Shown here one piece after another: positions 21,337 through 30,209 of a stretch of 37,043 bases of DNA. The notes beneath the pieces were generated by a model, which worked only from the letters and a program-made list of their open reading frames with translations, did not search any database and was not told the DNA's origin. Numbering within the stretch: the first letter of the stretch is position 1; each line of letters starts with the position of its first letter. Made by a program: the position numbers and the translations under genes. Origin of the DNA: an uncultured Prevotellaceae bacterium (GTDB taxonomy: Bacteria > Bacteroidota > Bacteroidia > Bacteroidales > Bacteroidaceae); assembly GCA_947168045.1 (NCBI GenBank), contig CAMVKN010000038.1, forward strand, positions 1 to 37,043, read 5' to 3'.

Positions 21337-22743
21337 CTCAATGGGGTAGTTCGGCGACGATGTGCGCAGCTGCCGCATCATCAGCTCCATCTGCCTGACG
21401 ATGTCGGGATGCTCATCAGCCACGTTGTGTTGCTCGTATGGGTCGTCCTTGATGCGATAAAGCTCCAAGGGTGCGTTCTTCTTCACCGTCACCGCCTTCC
21501 ACCCCTTCCAGCGCAGGGCGCGCTGTTTACCAGGGAACTCCCAGTAGAGCGGACGGCTGTCGGTGTCGATGTCGCTGCCAAAGAACAAGGGCGAGACATC
21601 GATACCGTCAGTCTTCTGCGGCAGATGCTGCTCAGTCCCCGACAGGGCGGCCAGCGTAGGCATGAAGTCAGGGAAGTAGACCAGGTTGTCAATCTGGCGA
21701 GCGGGCACCCTACCAGGCTGGTTGACGATGAGCGGCACTCGGATGCCCCCCTCATAGAGCTGCCCCTTGCGTCCCTTCAGTCCTGCCCCGCAGTTCAGCT
21801 CCTTCAGGGGTGCCATGACGGCGGCGCCGTTGTCGCTGGCGAAGATGACAAGTGTGTTCTCACGCAGGCCCAGGGCGTCGAGGGTGCCCAGCAACCGCCC
21901 TATGTTATAGTCCATGTGTGTAACCAAGGCTGCGTAGCGCTTGGTGTTCATCGACCACTCGCCCTGCTCGTCATACCATGAGGTATCATCGATGGTGTAA
22001 GGCTCGTGCGGAGCGTCATAGCCCAGGAAGAGGAAGAAGGGGTGGTGACGATTACGGTGGATGAAGGCGATGGCATCGTCGGTGGAAATCTCGGTGTTGT
22101 GGCGCACGTGTGCGTCGTGCTCATTCTCACTGATGGTGATGAGCGAGTCGCCATGCAGACGGTAGTAAGGGTAGTAGTAAGGGGCGTTGGAGTGGACGGT
22201 GGAGATGGTCCAGCCGTAGAACTCATGGAACCCACGGTGATTGGGCGCAGCCTGAGGGTCGTAGCCGTCAAGGTGCCACTTGTTGACCAAACAGGTGCGG
22301 TAGCCAGCGGCTGAGATGACGGTGGCCAGGGTGGTGTCCTCGGGCAACAGGTTGGCACGACGCACGATGGTGGTGTCGCCACGCGGGTTAATCTTCAGGC
22401 CTGTCAGTCCGCCGGCATAGCACTGATTATCACGTATGCGGGTGTTGCCACTGTTGCGGCCTGTCATCAGCGAGCAGCGTGAGGGCGAGCTGATGCCGCT
22501 GCCGGCATAGGCCTGGGTGAAGCTGGTGCCGGTGCTGGCCAAGCGGTCGATGTTAGGCGTCTGGATATAGCGGTTGCCATAGCAGGCCAGGTCGCCATAG
22601 CCCATGTCATCGGCCAGGATGAAGATGATGTTCGGGCGCTCGGGCGTGGCCGCCGGGCTGAAGGCAGCAGAGGGCTGCTGGGCCTGCGTCTGCTGGGCCA
22701 GCAACCCTCCGGCTGCCATGAGTAGATATTCAAGATGTTTCAT
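21325..22743 (-). CDS. Secreted Ser-type sulfatase (arylsulfatase, family S1)
   Basis: A 472-aa exported sulfatase with a Sec signal (MKHLEYLLMAAGGLLAQQTQ). The metal-binding NIIFILADDMGYGDLACYGN (38-57) carries Asp45/Asp46. The maturation motif SSPSRCSLMTGR (85-96) has Ser85 as the residue converted to formylglycine, and LVIFASDNGA (about 310) supplies further metal ligands. Ser-type sulfatases depend on an anaerobic radical SAM maturase, and that gene follows. Such enzymes remove sulfate from mucin or other glycans in the periplasm, supporting mucin or algal polysaccharide use. No SusC/SusD or glycosidase gene is nearby, so the substrate cannot be named. It lies downstream of pepD (62-nt gap) on the same strand. 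The 3' end is formed by a 7-bp repeat. Confidence 0.9.
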   Translation of the reverse strand: MKHLEYLLMAAGGLLAQQTQAQQPSAAFSPAATPERPNIIFILADDMGYGDLACYGNRYIQTPNIDRLASTGTSFTQAYAGSGISSPSRCSLMTGRNSGNTRIRDNQCYAGGLTGLKINPRGDTTIVRRANLLPEDTTLATVISAAGYRTCLVNKWHLDGYDPQAAPNHRGFHEFYGWTISTVHSNAPYYYPYYRLHGDSLITISENEHDAHVRHNTEISTDDAIAFIHRNRHHPFFLFLGYDAPHEPYTIDDTSWYDEQGEWSMNTKRYAALVTHMDYNIGRLLGTLDALGLRENTLVIFASDNGAAVMAPLKELNCGAGLKGRKGQLYEGGIRVPLIVNQPGRVPARQIDNLVYFPDFMPTLAALSGTEQHLPQKTDGIDVSPLFFGSDIDTDSRPLYWEFPGKQRALRWKGWKAVTVKKNAPLELYRIKDDPYEQHNVADEHPDIVRQMELMMRQLRTSSPNYPIEGER

Positions 22744-22805
22744 CCTTTACTCTTGTCGTTCTGCGCTGCAGCAGTGTTTTTCACCTTTTCACGCTTACAG
22801 CCTCT

Positions 22806-24266
22806 TCACTTCGTCGGCACATCTTCCAGCGTCTTCTTCAGTAGCTGCCAGAAGGGGGCGACGGTGGCGATGAGGGCACGCTCGGTGGTAGTGTGGGGAC
22901 TCTTCATGGTGGGACCAAGCGAGACAACGTCTAAGTGCGGGTATTTGCCCAGTATGACAGAGCACTCCAGTCCGGCATGGTCCACCTGGATGATGCCATC
23001 CTGGCCGAACAGCTCCTTATACTCCTTCAGCAGCAGGTGCAGCACCTCACTGTCGGGGTTGGGGTCCCATCCGCCATAGCTGCCAGCCGTCTCCACCTTC
23101 ATGCCCGCCATGGCGAAGCAGCTCTGCAGCATCTTCACCACATAGTCCTTCATGTCCTCGCGGCTTGAACGTGCCAGTATCTTTATGCCGGCCTTGCCAC
23201 CCTCGATGTCAATGATGGCGAGGTTAGAGCTGGTCTCCACCACATTGGGATAGGCAGGGATGAAACGGATGACGCCGTCGTGGCAGGCGTAGATGGCATC
23301 GACGAGGTTGTCCTGAATCTCTTCGGGCAGCTCGGTCTTCGGGGCCTCCACCTCTTCAGTGATGACCTCGATGCCCTGCGGCTCAATGAGCTTGAACTCG
23401 TCGTTGAATGTGTCCTTCCAGTCGTCGCACAGCTCCTTCAGCGTCTCTATGTTCTCCTTGGGCAAGGTGAGCACCGTCTCAGCCTTGAAGGGGATGGCAT
23501 TACGCATGTTGCCGCCATGCCATGAGGCCAGACGGGCGTCAAGTGTTTCGATGGCCTCGCGCACAATCTGCACCATGAGCTTGTTGGCATTGCCACGGCC
23601 CTCATGAATCTCCAGGCCTGAGTGTCCGCCACGCAGACCCTTCACTGTGATGCGCAGGGCTGCGTCCTCGGCATCGGTGTCAGCCTCCTTATACTCCAGG
23701 GTAGCGGTGACGTCGATGCCTCCGGCAGAGCCGATGACGAATTTTCCCCAGTGCTCGGAGTCGAGGTTCAGCAGAATGTCACCCTGCAGCTCACCCTCCG
23801 GCAGGTCGTTGGCACCATACATGCCCGTCTCCTCGTCGGCGGTGATGAGGGCGTCAATGGGGCCATGCTTCAGTGTCTTGTCCTCCATGATGGCCATGAT
23901 GCTGGCCACGCCCAAGCCATTGTCGGCACCGAGGGTTGTGCCCTTGGCTTTCACCCACTCGCCGTCAATCCACGGCTGTATGGGGTCGGTCTCGAAGTTG
24001 TGCGTCGACTCAGGTGTCTTCTGCGGCACCATGTCCATGTGGGCCTGCAGGATGATGCCCTTACGGTTCTCCATCCCCGGGGTGGCAGGCTTGCGCATGT
24101 GGATGTTTCCAGCGGGGTCTTTCACGGCATACACGCCGGCCTCCTTGCCAAAGTCAAGCAGGAACTGCTGGATTTTCTCTAAGTGTCCGCTCGGACGGGG
24201 CACCTGTGTCAGTTTGTAGAAGTTGCGCCAGATACATTCCGGCTGAAGGTTTTGAATCTCGTTCAT
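22806..24266 (-). CDS. pepD: Aminoacyl-histidine dipeptidase (Xaa-His dipeptidase, M20)
   Basis: A 486-aa cytoplasmic di-zinc peptidase of the M20 family, PepD branch, which cleaves dipeptides such as carnosine. Metal ligands and active-site motifs lie in order: LQAHMDMVPQK with His76 and Asp78, GTTLGADNGLG with Asp115, ADEETGMYGA with the catalytic Glu145/Glu146, NLDSEHWG near 167, and a C-terminal SPHTTTER His. The lid domain holds GLRGGHSGLEIHEGRGNAN (about 204-222), the PepD-specific block. Length and motif order match PepD throughout. The sulfatase gene follows after 62 nt and may be co-transcribed. The upstream gap (24267-24357) contains a repeat and no clear promoter. Confidence 0.93.
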   Translation of the reverse strand: MNEIQNLQPECIWRNFYKLTQVPRPSGHLEKIQQFLLDFGKEAGVYAVKDPAGNIHMRKPATPGMENRKGIILQAHMDMVPQKTPESTHNFETDPIQPWIDGEWVKAKGTTLGADNGLGVASIMAIMEDKTLKHGPIDALITADEETGMYGANDLPEGELQGDILLNLDSEHWGKFVIGSAGGIDVTATLEYKEADTDAEDAALRITVKGLRGGHSGLEIHEGRGNANKLMVQIVREAIETLDARLASWHGGNMRNAIPFKAETVLTLPKENIETLKELCDDWKDTFNDEFKLIEPQGIEVITEEVEAPKTELPEEIQDNLVDAIYACHDGVIRFIPAYPNVVETSSNLAIIDIEGGKAGIKILARSSREDMKDYVVKMLQSCFAMAGMKVETAGSYGGWDPNPDSEVLHLLLKEYKELFGQDGIIQVDHAGLECSVILGKYPHLDVVSLGPTMKSPHTTTERALIATVAPFWQLLKKTLEDVPTK

Positions 24267-24299
24267 TGTGTTACATCGTTTTTTTCGAGGTACAAATCT

Positions 24300-24338
24300 T
24301 TTCGGAGGTACGGAGGTACGAAGGTACGGGGGTACGAG
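24300..24338. repeat. GGAGGTACG tandem units in front of pepD
   Basis: Units TTCGGAGGTACGGAGGTACG, then AAGGTACGGGGGTACG, lie in the pepD-flippase gap and resemble the 18712-18780 element. Confidence 0.75.
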
Positions 24339-24357
24339 AATAGACTTGCAATCCTTC

Positions 24358-25464
24358 TTAGTTGTTAGTACTATTATTTAATTTGCTCTCGTAATTCTTT
24401 TTTAATCCAGTAATCGTCATTGACGTACCCCCGTACCCCCGTACCCCCGAAAAATCCGAAGAGTCCGTAACCTGTGAATGTCTCTGGATAAAGCTGAGTC
24501 TGACCCACGCATAGACGCCCATGAAAACAACCAGCAGGGTCTGCACGGTGTGTACGATGAGGACGAAGTAGAGGGCCTGCTCGTCGGCCACGCCATAGAG
24601 GATGAGCATGGTCTTGACGGCGAAGTGCCAGGGTCCGGCACCGTTGGGAGTAGGCACGATGACGGCAATGCTGCCCACGACAAAGGTCACCAGTGCACAA
24701 GACAGGCCGAGATGGGCCGTGAAGTCGAAGCAGAAGAATGTCAGGTAATAGTGCAGGAAGTAGCTGAGCCAGATGCCCACCGTCATCAGGGTGAAGAGGG
24801 GTAGGCTGCGCACATTGCGCAGCGAGGTGATACCCTCCCACATGCCCTGCAGCGTGGTCTTTACCTTATCATATATAGAGAGATGGCGCAGGAGGATGAA
24901 CAACAGCACGCCGACGGCCACCACACAGATGGCCGTGACCAGCCATCCGGCCCAGGTGAAACCGCCAAGGATGCCGGAGAGGTTCGTGCCCGTCTGCTTG
25001 AAGAACGTGCCAAAGGTGCTCATCTCCACCAGCAGCGTCACCCCCACGATGAGCAACATGAGCATCATGTCGACCACACGCTCAATGACCACCGTGCCCA
25101 GAGCCTTGGTAAAGGAGATGCCCTCCCAGCGCTTCAGCACGCCACAGCGCGTGAACTCGCCGATGCGGGGGATGACGAGCGAGGCCGCATAGCTGAGGAA
25201 GATGCTGTTGGCCAGCACACCCTTACGCGACGGCAGGCCCAAGGGGTCGAGGGTCAGCTTCCAGCGCCAGCCACGCAGCGCCATGGCCAAGATGCCAAAG
25301 GGGAAGGAGACCAGCATCCAGGTCCAGTCCATCTCGTGAAGCACCACCTGGCGGACCTGTTCAAAATCGAAGCCACGATACATCCAATAGAGGATGGCAC
25401 CGCCGAGAATCAGTGGCAGTGCTATCTTCGCTATGGTACGAGAGATGCTTTTCTTTGGCTCCAT
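24358..25464 (-). CDS. Flippase-like membrane protein (LPG synthase TM / UPF0104 family)
   Basis: A 368-aa inner-membrane protein with about eight hydrophobic segments. It carries the family marks MALRGWRWKL (61-70), NSIFLSYAASLVIPRIGEFTR (87-107), VVIERVVDMM (125-134) and VPTPNGAGPWHF near 271. It belongs to the lysylphosphatidylglycerol synthase transmembrane (AglD/YbhN) family, whose stand-alone members are of uncertain function, often linked to lipid flipping or cell-envelope assembly. No catalytic synthetase domain is attached, so lipid aminoacylation is unlikely. The start codon lies within about 8 nt of a TACCTTTG element, so the mRNA should be almost leaderless. The C-terminal tail SGVRGYGGTSMTITGLKKN is unlike the family and is encoded by a GTACCCCCG repeat at 24425-24450, which has invaded the end of the gene. 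Confidence 0.85.
   Translation of the reverse strand: MEPKKSISRTIAKIALPLILGGAILYWMYRGFDFEQVRQVVLHEMDWTWMLVSFPFGILAMALRGWRWKLTLDPLGLPSRKGVLANSIFLSYAASLVIPRIGEFTRCGVLKRWEGISFTKALGTVVIERVVDMMLMLLIVGVTLLVEMSTFGTFFKQTGTNLSGILGGFTWAGWLVTAICVVAVGVLLFILLRHLSIYDKVKTTLQGMWEGITSLRNVRSLPLFTLMTVGIWLSYFLHYYLTFFCFDFTAHLGLSCALVTFVVGSIAVIVPTPNGAGPWHFAVKTMLILYGVADEQALYFVLIVHTVQTLLVVFMGVYAWVRLSFIQRHSQVTDSSDFSGVRGYGGTSMTITGLKKNYESKLNNSTNN
24425..24450. repeat. GTACCCCC triplet repeat within the flippase 3' end
   Basis: Three perfect GTACCCCC units in a row followed by GA, read as SGVRGYGGT on the minus strand. It resembles the arms of the 18712-18780 element. Confidence 0.85.
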
Positions 25465-25471
25465 TGAAATG

Positions 25472-25479
25472 CAAAGGTA
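25472..25479 (-). promoter_or_regulatory. -7 element TACCTTTG for the flippase gene
   Basis: An exact match on the minus strand that ends 8 nt before the start codon at 25464, leaving at most a few nucleotides of leader. Confidence 0.7.
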
Positions 25480-25528
25480 CGATTTTTTTCCGTTTCCCCT
25501 TACATTCCACTATCTTTTTAAGAATAAT

Positions 25529-27055
25529 TCAAGGTTGGCCCGTCGCCTGACGGTATTCCGTCAGCTTGGTCTGCAACTGGGCGAAGGCATCGGTGAACTT
25601 GTCGTGCGTCTGCTGCTGGAGCAGCTGGGCCTCCAAGAGACTGCTCATGGTAGAGGTGCCCACACGATAGCGGTCGCGCTCCAGGCGCAGGTTCTCATCA
25701 GCCTGTTCAATGGCCTGACGAGCCAGCAGCAGTTGCTGACGGGCCTCTTCCACGTCGTTGGCAGCCTTCTGCATGCGGATGACCAGCAGCTGACTGTTGT
25801 CCTCCAGCTGTTCACGGGCCTTCTGCAGCTCAATGTTACGGCGCTTGATGGCATGCGAGCCACCCCACCAGTCGCTGATAGGCACGCTGACGGTGGCAAA
25901 GACCATGGCGAAGGTCTGGTCGTTGTCCATCAGGTTATGGTAGTTATAGCCAGCACCCACGGCCACCGTCGGCAGACGCTTGCCCACCTCGATGCGCTTC
26001 TGCAGTCGGGCAGCCTCCACCTGCTTCTCTAACAGCTGGTATTCGGGGAGAAGCCCCACACGAGGCCCCACCAGCCCCACCCCCGACCCCTCCCGCGGGG
26101 GGGAGGGGAGTATATAGTTTTGCTGGGTCAGGTCAGGCGACAAAGCACCGTTTAAGTTTTGTGGGGTCATATCAGGTAACACGATGTCAAAAGTGTAACT
26201 ACTCCCCTCCCCCCCGCGGGAGGGGTCGGGGGTGGGGCTGCTGGGGCTTGGCCTTTTCAGTCCGCAGTATTGCCCGAGGAGCATTTTCAGGATGCTGATG
26301 CCATTCTGCAGCTTCAGCCGCTGACTGGCCACATCGTTGCGGCGCAGCTGCACCTGCAAGAGGTCGTTGCGCAAGGCTACGCCGGCACGGACGGCCACTT
26401 CCACATCTTTATATATATCAGCCAGGAGACTGTCCACGGCATCCACCGTCTTCACCTTCTCCAAGAGGGACACCAGCTGCCAGTAGTACTGCTCGGTCTG
26501 CAGTTCCACCTCGTTCACAGCCAGCCACTTCTTCAGACTACTGGCTTCCTCGCCAACAGCCGCCAAACGGTTGCCATTCACAATCTGTCCACCGGCGAAC
26601 AACGGTTGCATGGCCATAAGACTGGCAATGGTGCCACTCTTCAACATCGACATGCTGATGGGCGACGACAGCCCAGCCAGCAACTCAGGTGGGAGCATCT
26701 GCGACAGGGTGGTAGCCATAGACGCGGGGATGAGCTCCTGTGGGTCCATGTTCACCTTCGCCATGCCACGGTTGGCATTGAAGGTCAGGGCGGTGCCGCT
26801 CACGGTGGGGAAGTAATGTGTGAAAGCCTCCTTGCGCTGCTGCCGCGCAGCCTCGATGTCGTGGTTAGCCGCAAGGATGGACATGTTGTGCTGCAAGGCG
26901 GAGTCGCGGAGCTGCTCGAGGGTGTAAGTCGCACCAGCCCCACCCCCGACCCCTCCCGCGGCGGGGAGGGGAGTAGTTACCTGGCTAAATGCGGGAACAG
27001 CCCATAAACAAGTGATGACAATAACTGCTATCTGTTTCATACAATTTCTATTCAT
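25529..27055 (-). CDS. TolC-like outer-membrane efflux protein with in-frame repeat insertions
   Basis: A 508-aa outer-membrane factor, last gene of an RND pump operon. A signal peptide (MKQIAVIVITCLWAVPAFSQ, from the second ATG at 27040) precedes two OEP repeats: TYTLEQLRDSALQHNMSILA begins the first and YQLLEKQVEAARLQKRIEVG begins the second. The terminal coiled-coil region includes RLERDRYRVGTSTMSSLLEA. Three short segments break the homology: TTPLPAAGGVGGGAGA after the signal, PSPSSPTPDPSRGGEGSS near 268, and ILPSPPREGSGVGLVGPRVG near 315. Each is encoded by a GC-rich palindromic repeat that keeps the frame open. The start at 27055 is the first ATG; 27040 is equally plausible. It would form the exit duct for the pump encoded upstream. 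Confidence 0.88.
   Translation of the reverse strand: MNRNCMKQIAVIVITCLWAVPAFSQVTTPLPAAGGVGGGAGATYTLEQLRDSALQHNMSILAANHDIEAARQQRKEAFTHYFPTVSGTALTFNANRGMAKVNMDPQELIPASMATTLSQMLPPELLAGLSSPISMSMLKSGTIASLMAMQPLFAGGQIVNGNRLAAVGEEASSLKKWLAVNEVELQTEQYYWQLVSLLEKVKTVDAVDSLLADIYKDVEVAVRAGVALRNDLLQVQLRRNDVASQRLKLQNGISILKMLLGQYCGLKRPSPSSPTPDPSRGGEGSSYTFDIVLPDMTPQNLNGALSPDLTQQNYILPSPPREGSGVGLVGPRVGLLPEYQLLEKQVEAARLQKRIEVGKRLPTVAVGAGYNYHNLMDNDQTFAMVFATVSVPISDWWGGSHAIKRRNIELQKAREQLEDNSQLLVIRMQKAANDVEEARQQLLLARQAIEQADENLRLERDRYRVGTSTMSSLLEAQLLQQQTHDKFTDAFAQLQTKLTEYRQATGQP
26071..26110. repeat. GC-rich palindromic repeat, copy C, inside the TolC-like gene
   Basis: The sequence CCAGCCCCACCCCCGACCCC followed by TCCCGCGGGGGGGAGGGGAG matches copies at 26934-26976 and, inverted, 26202-26246. 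A palindromic core CCCCTCCCGCGG/GGGAGGGG can form a hairpin. It is in frame with the coding sequence. Confidence 0.9.
26202..26246. repeat. GC-rich palindromic repeat, copy B (inverted), inside the TolC-like gene
   Basis: The reverse complement is essentially copies A and C. It encodes SSPTPDPSRGGEGSS without interrupting the reading frame. Confidence 0.9.
26934..26976. repeat. GC-rich palindromic repeat, copy A, near the TolC-like gene's signal sequence
   Basis: The same 40-bp element with a GCGGCGGGGAGGGG variant core, placed just after the signal peptide and encoding TTPLPAAGGVGGGAGA. Confidence 0.9.
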
Positions 27056-27067
27056 TCTGAGAACAAA

Positions 27068-30000
27068 CTATTTACTCCCCCGGCGGGGTTTTGTGCTTAC
27101 TTTCCAGTAGACCACGGGCAGGACGGTGACGACCATGATGAGCGACCCGATGCCGCCGGCAAAGATGGTGACGCCCACAGGCATCCAGAAGCTGGAGCCA
27201 GCGATAATCATCGGCACCACACCCACGGCAGTAGTGGCAGTGGTGAGGAAGATGGGCACCATGCGCCGCTTGCCGGCCTCGTAGGCAGCCTGGCGCACCA
27301 GTCGGTTGTAGCCCTCGCGGTCGTCCTTCATCGTCTCCCACTTGCCTCGCAGCAGGTCGTTGGCATGCTCGAAGATGAGTATCTCGTTACGCATAATCAT
27401 GCCCATCAGTGTGATAAGTCCAAAGATGCTGGTCAGACCGAGCATGCGGTTCATCAGCGCCAGACCGATGAGTGTGCCAGGCAGCATCAGTGCCAAGGCA
27501 GCCATGCAGATAGTGGTGATGCCATACTTCTTGAAGTTGAACAGCAGGAAGAAGAAGATGATGACCATGGCAATGGCGATGCCCCAGAAGATTTGCGGCA
27601 GCGCCTCGTCGCCGTACTCCAGTTCGCCACCCACCTCGGCCCTGACGCCCTGCGGCAGCTCCATGTCGTTCATCATCTGGGCGATGCGGTTCTCCACGGG
27701 TGCGGCAAAGACGCCGTTAGCAAACTGTGCGGTGACGGTGATGCAGCGCTCGCCGTGGCGGTGCATGATGCGGCTCTCGCTCCATTGTGGCCTCACCTGG
27801 GCTATCTGGCGCAGGGGCACGCTGGTGGCGGTACCGGCAGCGGTGCCGGCGGCCATGGTCAGGGCTGAGGTGACGGGCATGTCCTCAACATCACTGAAGG
27901 TCACGCCAGTGCTGTCCTTCAGCACAATGGGCAGGCTGTAGTCGCCTTCCCACACCTGGCCCATAGGCACGTCGCCCGTAGCCATTGCTAATGACAGGGC
28001 TGCGGTGGTGCGACTGACGCCGAGCTGGGCAGCCCTGACGGGGTCGAGCGCCACGCTGACCAGAGGGAACGGCTGCATGAAGTCGGTGTGCACCCACTCC
28101 AGCTCAGGCATTTGGCGCATGGCGTCCATCAGCCTTTCAGCCACGACATGCAGACTGTCGAGGTCATCGCCGTAGAAGCGGTATTCCAGCTCGGGCACTT
28201 CCAAGTAGTCAAGACGCTTGAAGCGGACGTAGGCCTCAGGGAAATGCTCGCTCCACAACGGTTGATACTTGGCCAGCAGCTCCAGCGTGGCCTCCTGCGA
28301 CGTGGTGTTGACAATGAACTGTGCAAAGTTCTTGCCAGCCATCTGCGGCGCATAGCAGGTCATGAAGCGGGGCGAGGAACAGCCAATGAAACTGGTGATG
28401 GCGGTGACGCGCTCATCGTCCTGCATGGCCATGCGCATAGAGTCGGCAATGACCTTGGTGTCGGCCAGTCCCTTGCCATCGGGCAGGAAGATTTCCACGG
28501 CCATCTGGTCACGGTCAGCGTATGGGAACAGGCGTATCCTCAGCGTGGGCAGGATGAGGCATGACAGCAGCACCAGACCGACACCGCCGCCGATGGTGAG
28601 CCAGGGGTGGCCGAAGGTCCAGCCAAGGACGCGGTTATAGGCGTGCTGCACATGGTCGGTGATGCCCTTCCGGCCTTCAGCCTTGGGCTTGGGCACGTTG
28701 ATGATTTTGACACAGAGGAAGGGGATGACGGCCACGGCGATGAGCAGCGACACCATCAGGTTGATGGTGATGGTCCAGGGGAAGTCCTGGAGGGCATCGA
28801 GGAAGGCCCCCTTGAAGGTGAACAGGAAAGGATAGAAGATGGCGCAGATGCAGATGGTGGCCAGCATCATGGGCATGAAATACTGGGCTACCGACATGGT
28901 GGCGGCCTCCTTTGGCGGCATGCCCTTGTTGACGTACTCCAGATAGCCGTCGATGACGACGATGCTGTTGTCGACAATCATGCCGAGCACGACGATGAGG
29001 CCAGCCAAGGTGACGATGTTCAGCTCAATGCCCGCCATATACATGATGCCCACGCTGATGAAGGTGCTCAGGGGTATGGTGATGGCAGCGACAATGGCCG
29101 AGCGCAGGGGGAAGAGCACCATCATGACCAGGATGATGATGAACATGGAGATGAGCAGGTCGCGCAGGAAGTCGCTCACGCTCTTGCCCACCACCTTTGG
29201 CTGGTCGGCGATGCGGGTGATGTGCACATCGTCGGGCAGCACGTCGCGGCGATAGTCGTCGAGCACGCGGTCAACGTCTTTGCCATACTGCACGATGTTG
29301 TTCCCAGGGGTCATCTCAAGCGAGAGCAGCACACAGGGGTGACCGTCCTGCTCGATGTAGCCTCCCGACATATCATATTCGCGCACCACGCGTGCGATGT
29401 CCCGCACCCGCACCGTCTTGCCGCTGAGCGGGTCGCTGAAGATGATGAGGTTCTCAATCTCGGCCTCGCTCTGCTGCGTGGGTTCAATGTGGATGGGTGT
29501 CTGCTGGTGGCTGGTGCTGATGCTGCCGCTCAGCGTCGTCAGCCCCTGTTGCTGCAGCTGTGCCAGCACCGTCTGCTGACCGATGCCGTATGCCTGCAGG
29601 CGCTGGCGGTCGACATAGATGGACAACTGCTCCTGCTGTTCGCCGTAGGTGCGCACGTTGGCCACCGAGGGGATGCGCCGCAGACGGTCGCTGAGGTCCT
29701 CGCCATAGCGGTGCAGCTCACGGTAGCTGCGCTCGGGACTCTCGATGGCGATGAGCAGCGCCGAGGTGTTGCCGAAGTCGTCGTTGGCCACCAGGGCCAG
29801 CACACCGGCGGGCAGCTGCTGCTTGAACAGCGACAGGCCGTGCTTCATCTTGCTCCACACCTCATCTTTATTATTCACGTCATCGTTCAGGTGGACCAGC
29901 ACCATGCACATGCCGTTCTGGCAGGTGGTGGTGGTCTTCTCGCGCTTCACCTCGGGATAGGTGAACAGAAAGCGCTCCAGGGGCTTGGCCACCTGCTGCT

Positions 30001-30187
30001 CCACTTCCTCGGCCGTGGCACCGGGAAAGACTGCCACCACCACCCCCTGACGGATGGTGAAGGCGGGAAACTCGTCCTTGGGCATGTCGGCCATTCCGAA
30101 GATGCCCAGGAAGAAGAGCAGTGCCACTAAAAGCAGCGATATGGAATAGTGCTCCAACGGCCAGCGGAGCCAGTTCGTCTTTTTCAT
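27068..30187 (-). CDS. RND-family efflux pump, inner-membrane transporter (AcrB-like)
   Basis: A 1039-aa pump of the HAE/AcrB superfamily, with twelve expected membrane segments, the first in YSISLLLVALLFFLGIFGMA. Two large periplasmic loops hold porter motifs such as FPGATAEEVEQQVAKPLE (54-71). In TM4 the motif GMIVDNSIVVIDGY replaces the usual two-Asp GxxVDD proton relay with Asp-Asn. In the second half GLITLMGMIMRNEILIFEH marks the TM10 region. It lies between the adaptor and the outer-membrane factor genes, forming a complete tripartite exporter. The substrate cannot be predicted. The operon order is adaptor, pump, outer-membrane protein, read leftward. Confidence 0.92.
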   Translation of the reverse strand: MKKTNWLRWPLEHYSISLLLVALLFFLGIFGMADMPKDEFPAFTIRQGVVVAVFPGATAEEVEQQVAKPLERFLFTYPEVKREKTTTTCQNGMCMVLVHLNDDVNNKDEVWSKMKHGLSLFKQQLPAGVLALVANDDFGNTSALLIAIESPERSYRELHRYGEDLSDRLRRIPSVANVRTYGEQQEQLSIYVDRQRLQAYGIGQQTVLAQLQQQGLTTLSGSISTSHQQTPIHIEPTQQSEAEIENLIIFSDPLSGKTVRVRDIARVVREYDMSGGYIEQDGHPCVLLSLEMTPGNNIVQYGKDVDRVLDDYRRDVLPDDVHITRIADQPKVVGKSVSDFLRDLLISMFIIILVMMVLFPLRSAIVAAITIPLSTFISVGIMYMAGIELNIVTLAGLIVVLGMIVDNSIVVIDGYLEYVNKGMPPKEAATMSVAQYFMPMMLATICICAIFYPFLFTFKGAFLDALQDFPWTITINLMVSLLIAVAVIPFLCVKIINVPKPKAEGRKGITDHVQHAYNRVLGWTFGHPWLTIGGGVGLVLLSCLILPTLRIRLFPYADRDQMAVEIFLPDGKGLADTKVIADSMRMAMQDDERVTAITSFIGCSSPRFMTCYAPQMAGKNFAQFIVNTTSQEATLELLAKYQPLWSEHFPEAYVRFKRLDYLEVPELEYRFYGDDLDSLHVVAERLMDAMRQMPELEWVHTDFMQPFPLVSVALDPVRAAQLGVSRTTAALSLAMATGDVPMGQVWEGDYSLPIVLKDSTGVTFSDVEDMPVTSALTMAAGTAAGTATSVPLRQIAQVRPQWSESRIMHRHGERCITVTAQFANGVFAAPVENRIAQMMNDMELPQGVRAEVGGELEYGDEALPQIFWGIAIAMVIIFFFLLFNFKKYGITTICMAALALMLPGTLIGLALMNRMLGLTSIFGLITLMGMIMRNEILIFEHANDLLRGKWETMKDDREGYNRLVRQAAYEAGKRRMVPIFLTTATTAVGVVPMIIAGSSFWMPVGVTIFAGGIGSLIMVVTVLPVVYWKVSTKPRRGSK

Positions 30188-30209
30188 TTGCTCTTTGCCT
30201 ATTTACAGA

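Noticed and set aside
28607..30130. 507-codon open frame antisense to the RND pump
   Set aside because: It is rich in His, Asp and Gln with no family motif, as expected for the antisense frame of a GC-rich gene; the opposite strand encodes a full AcrB-like pump.
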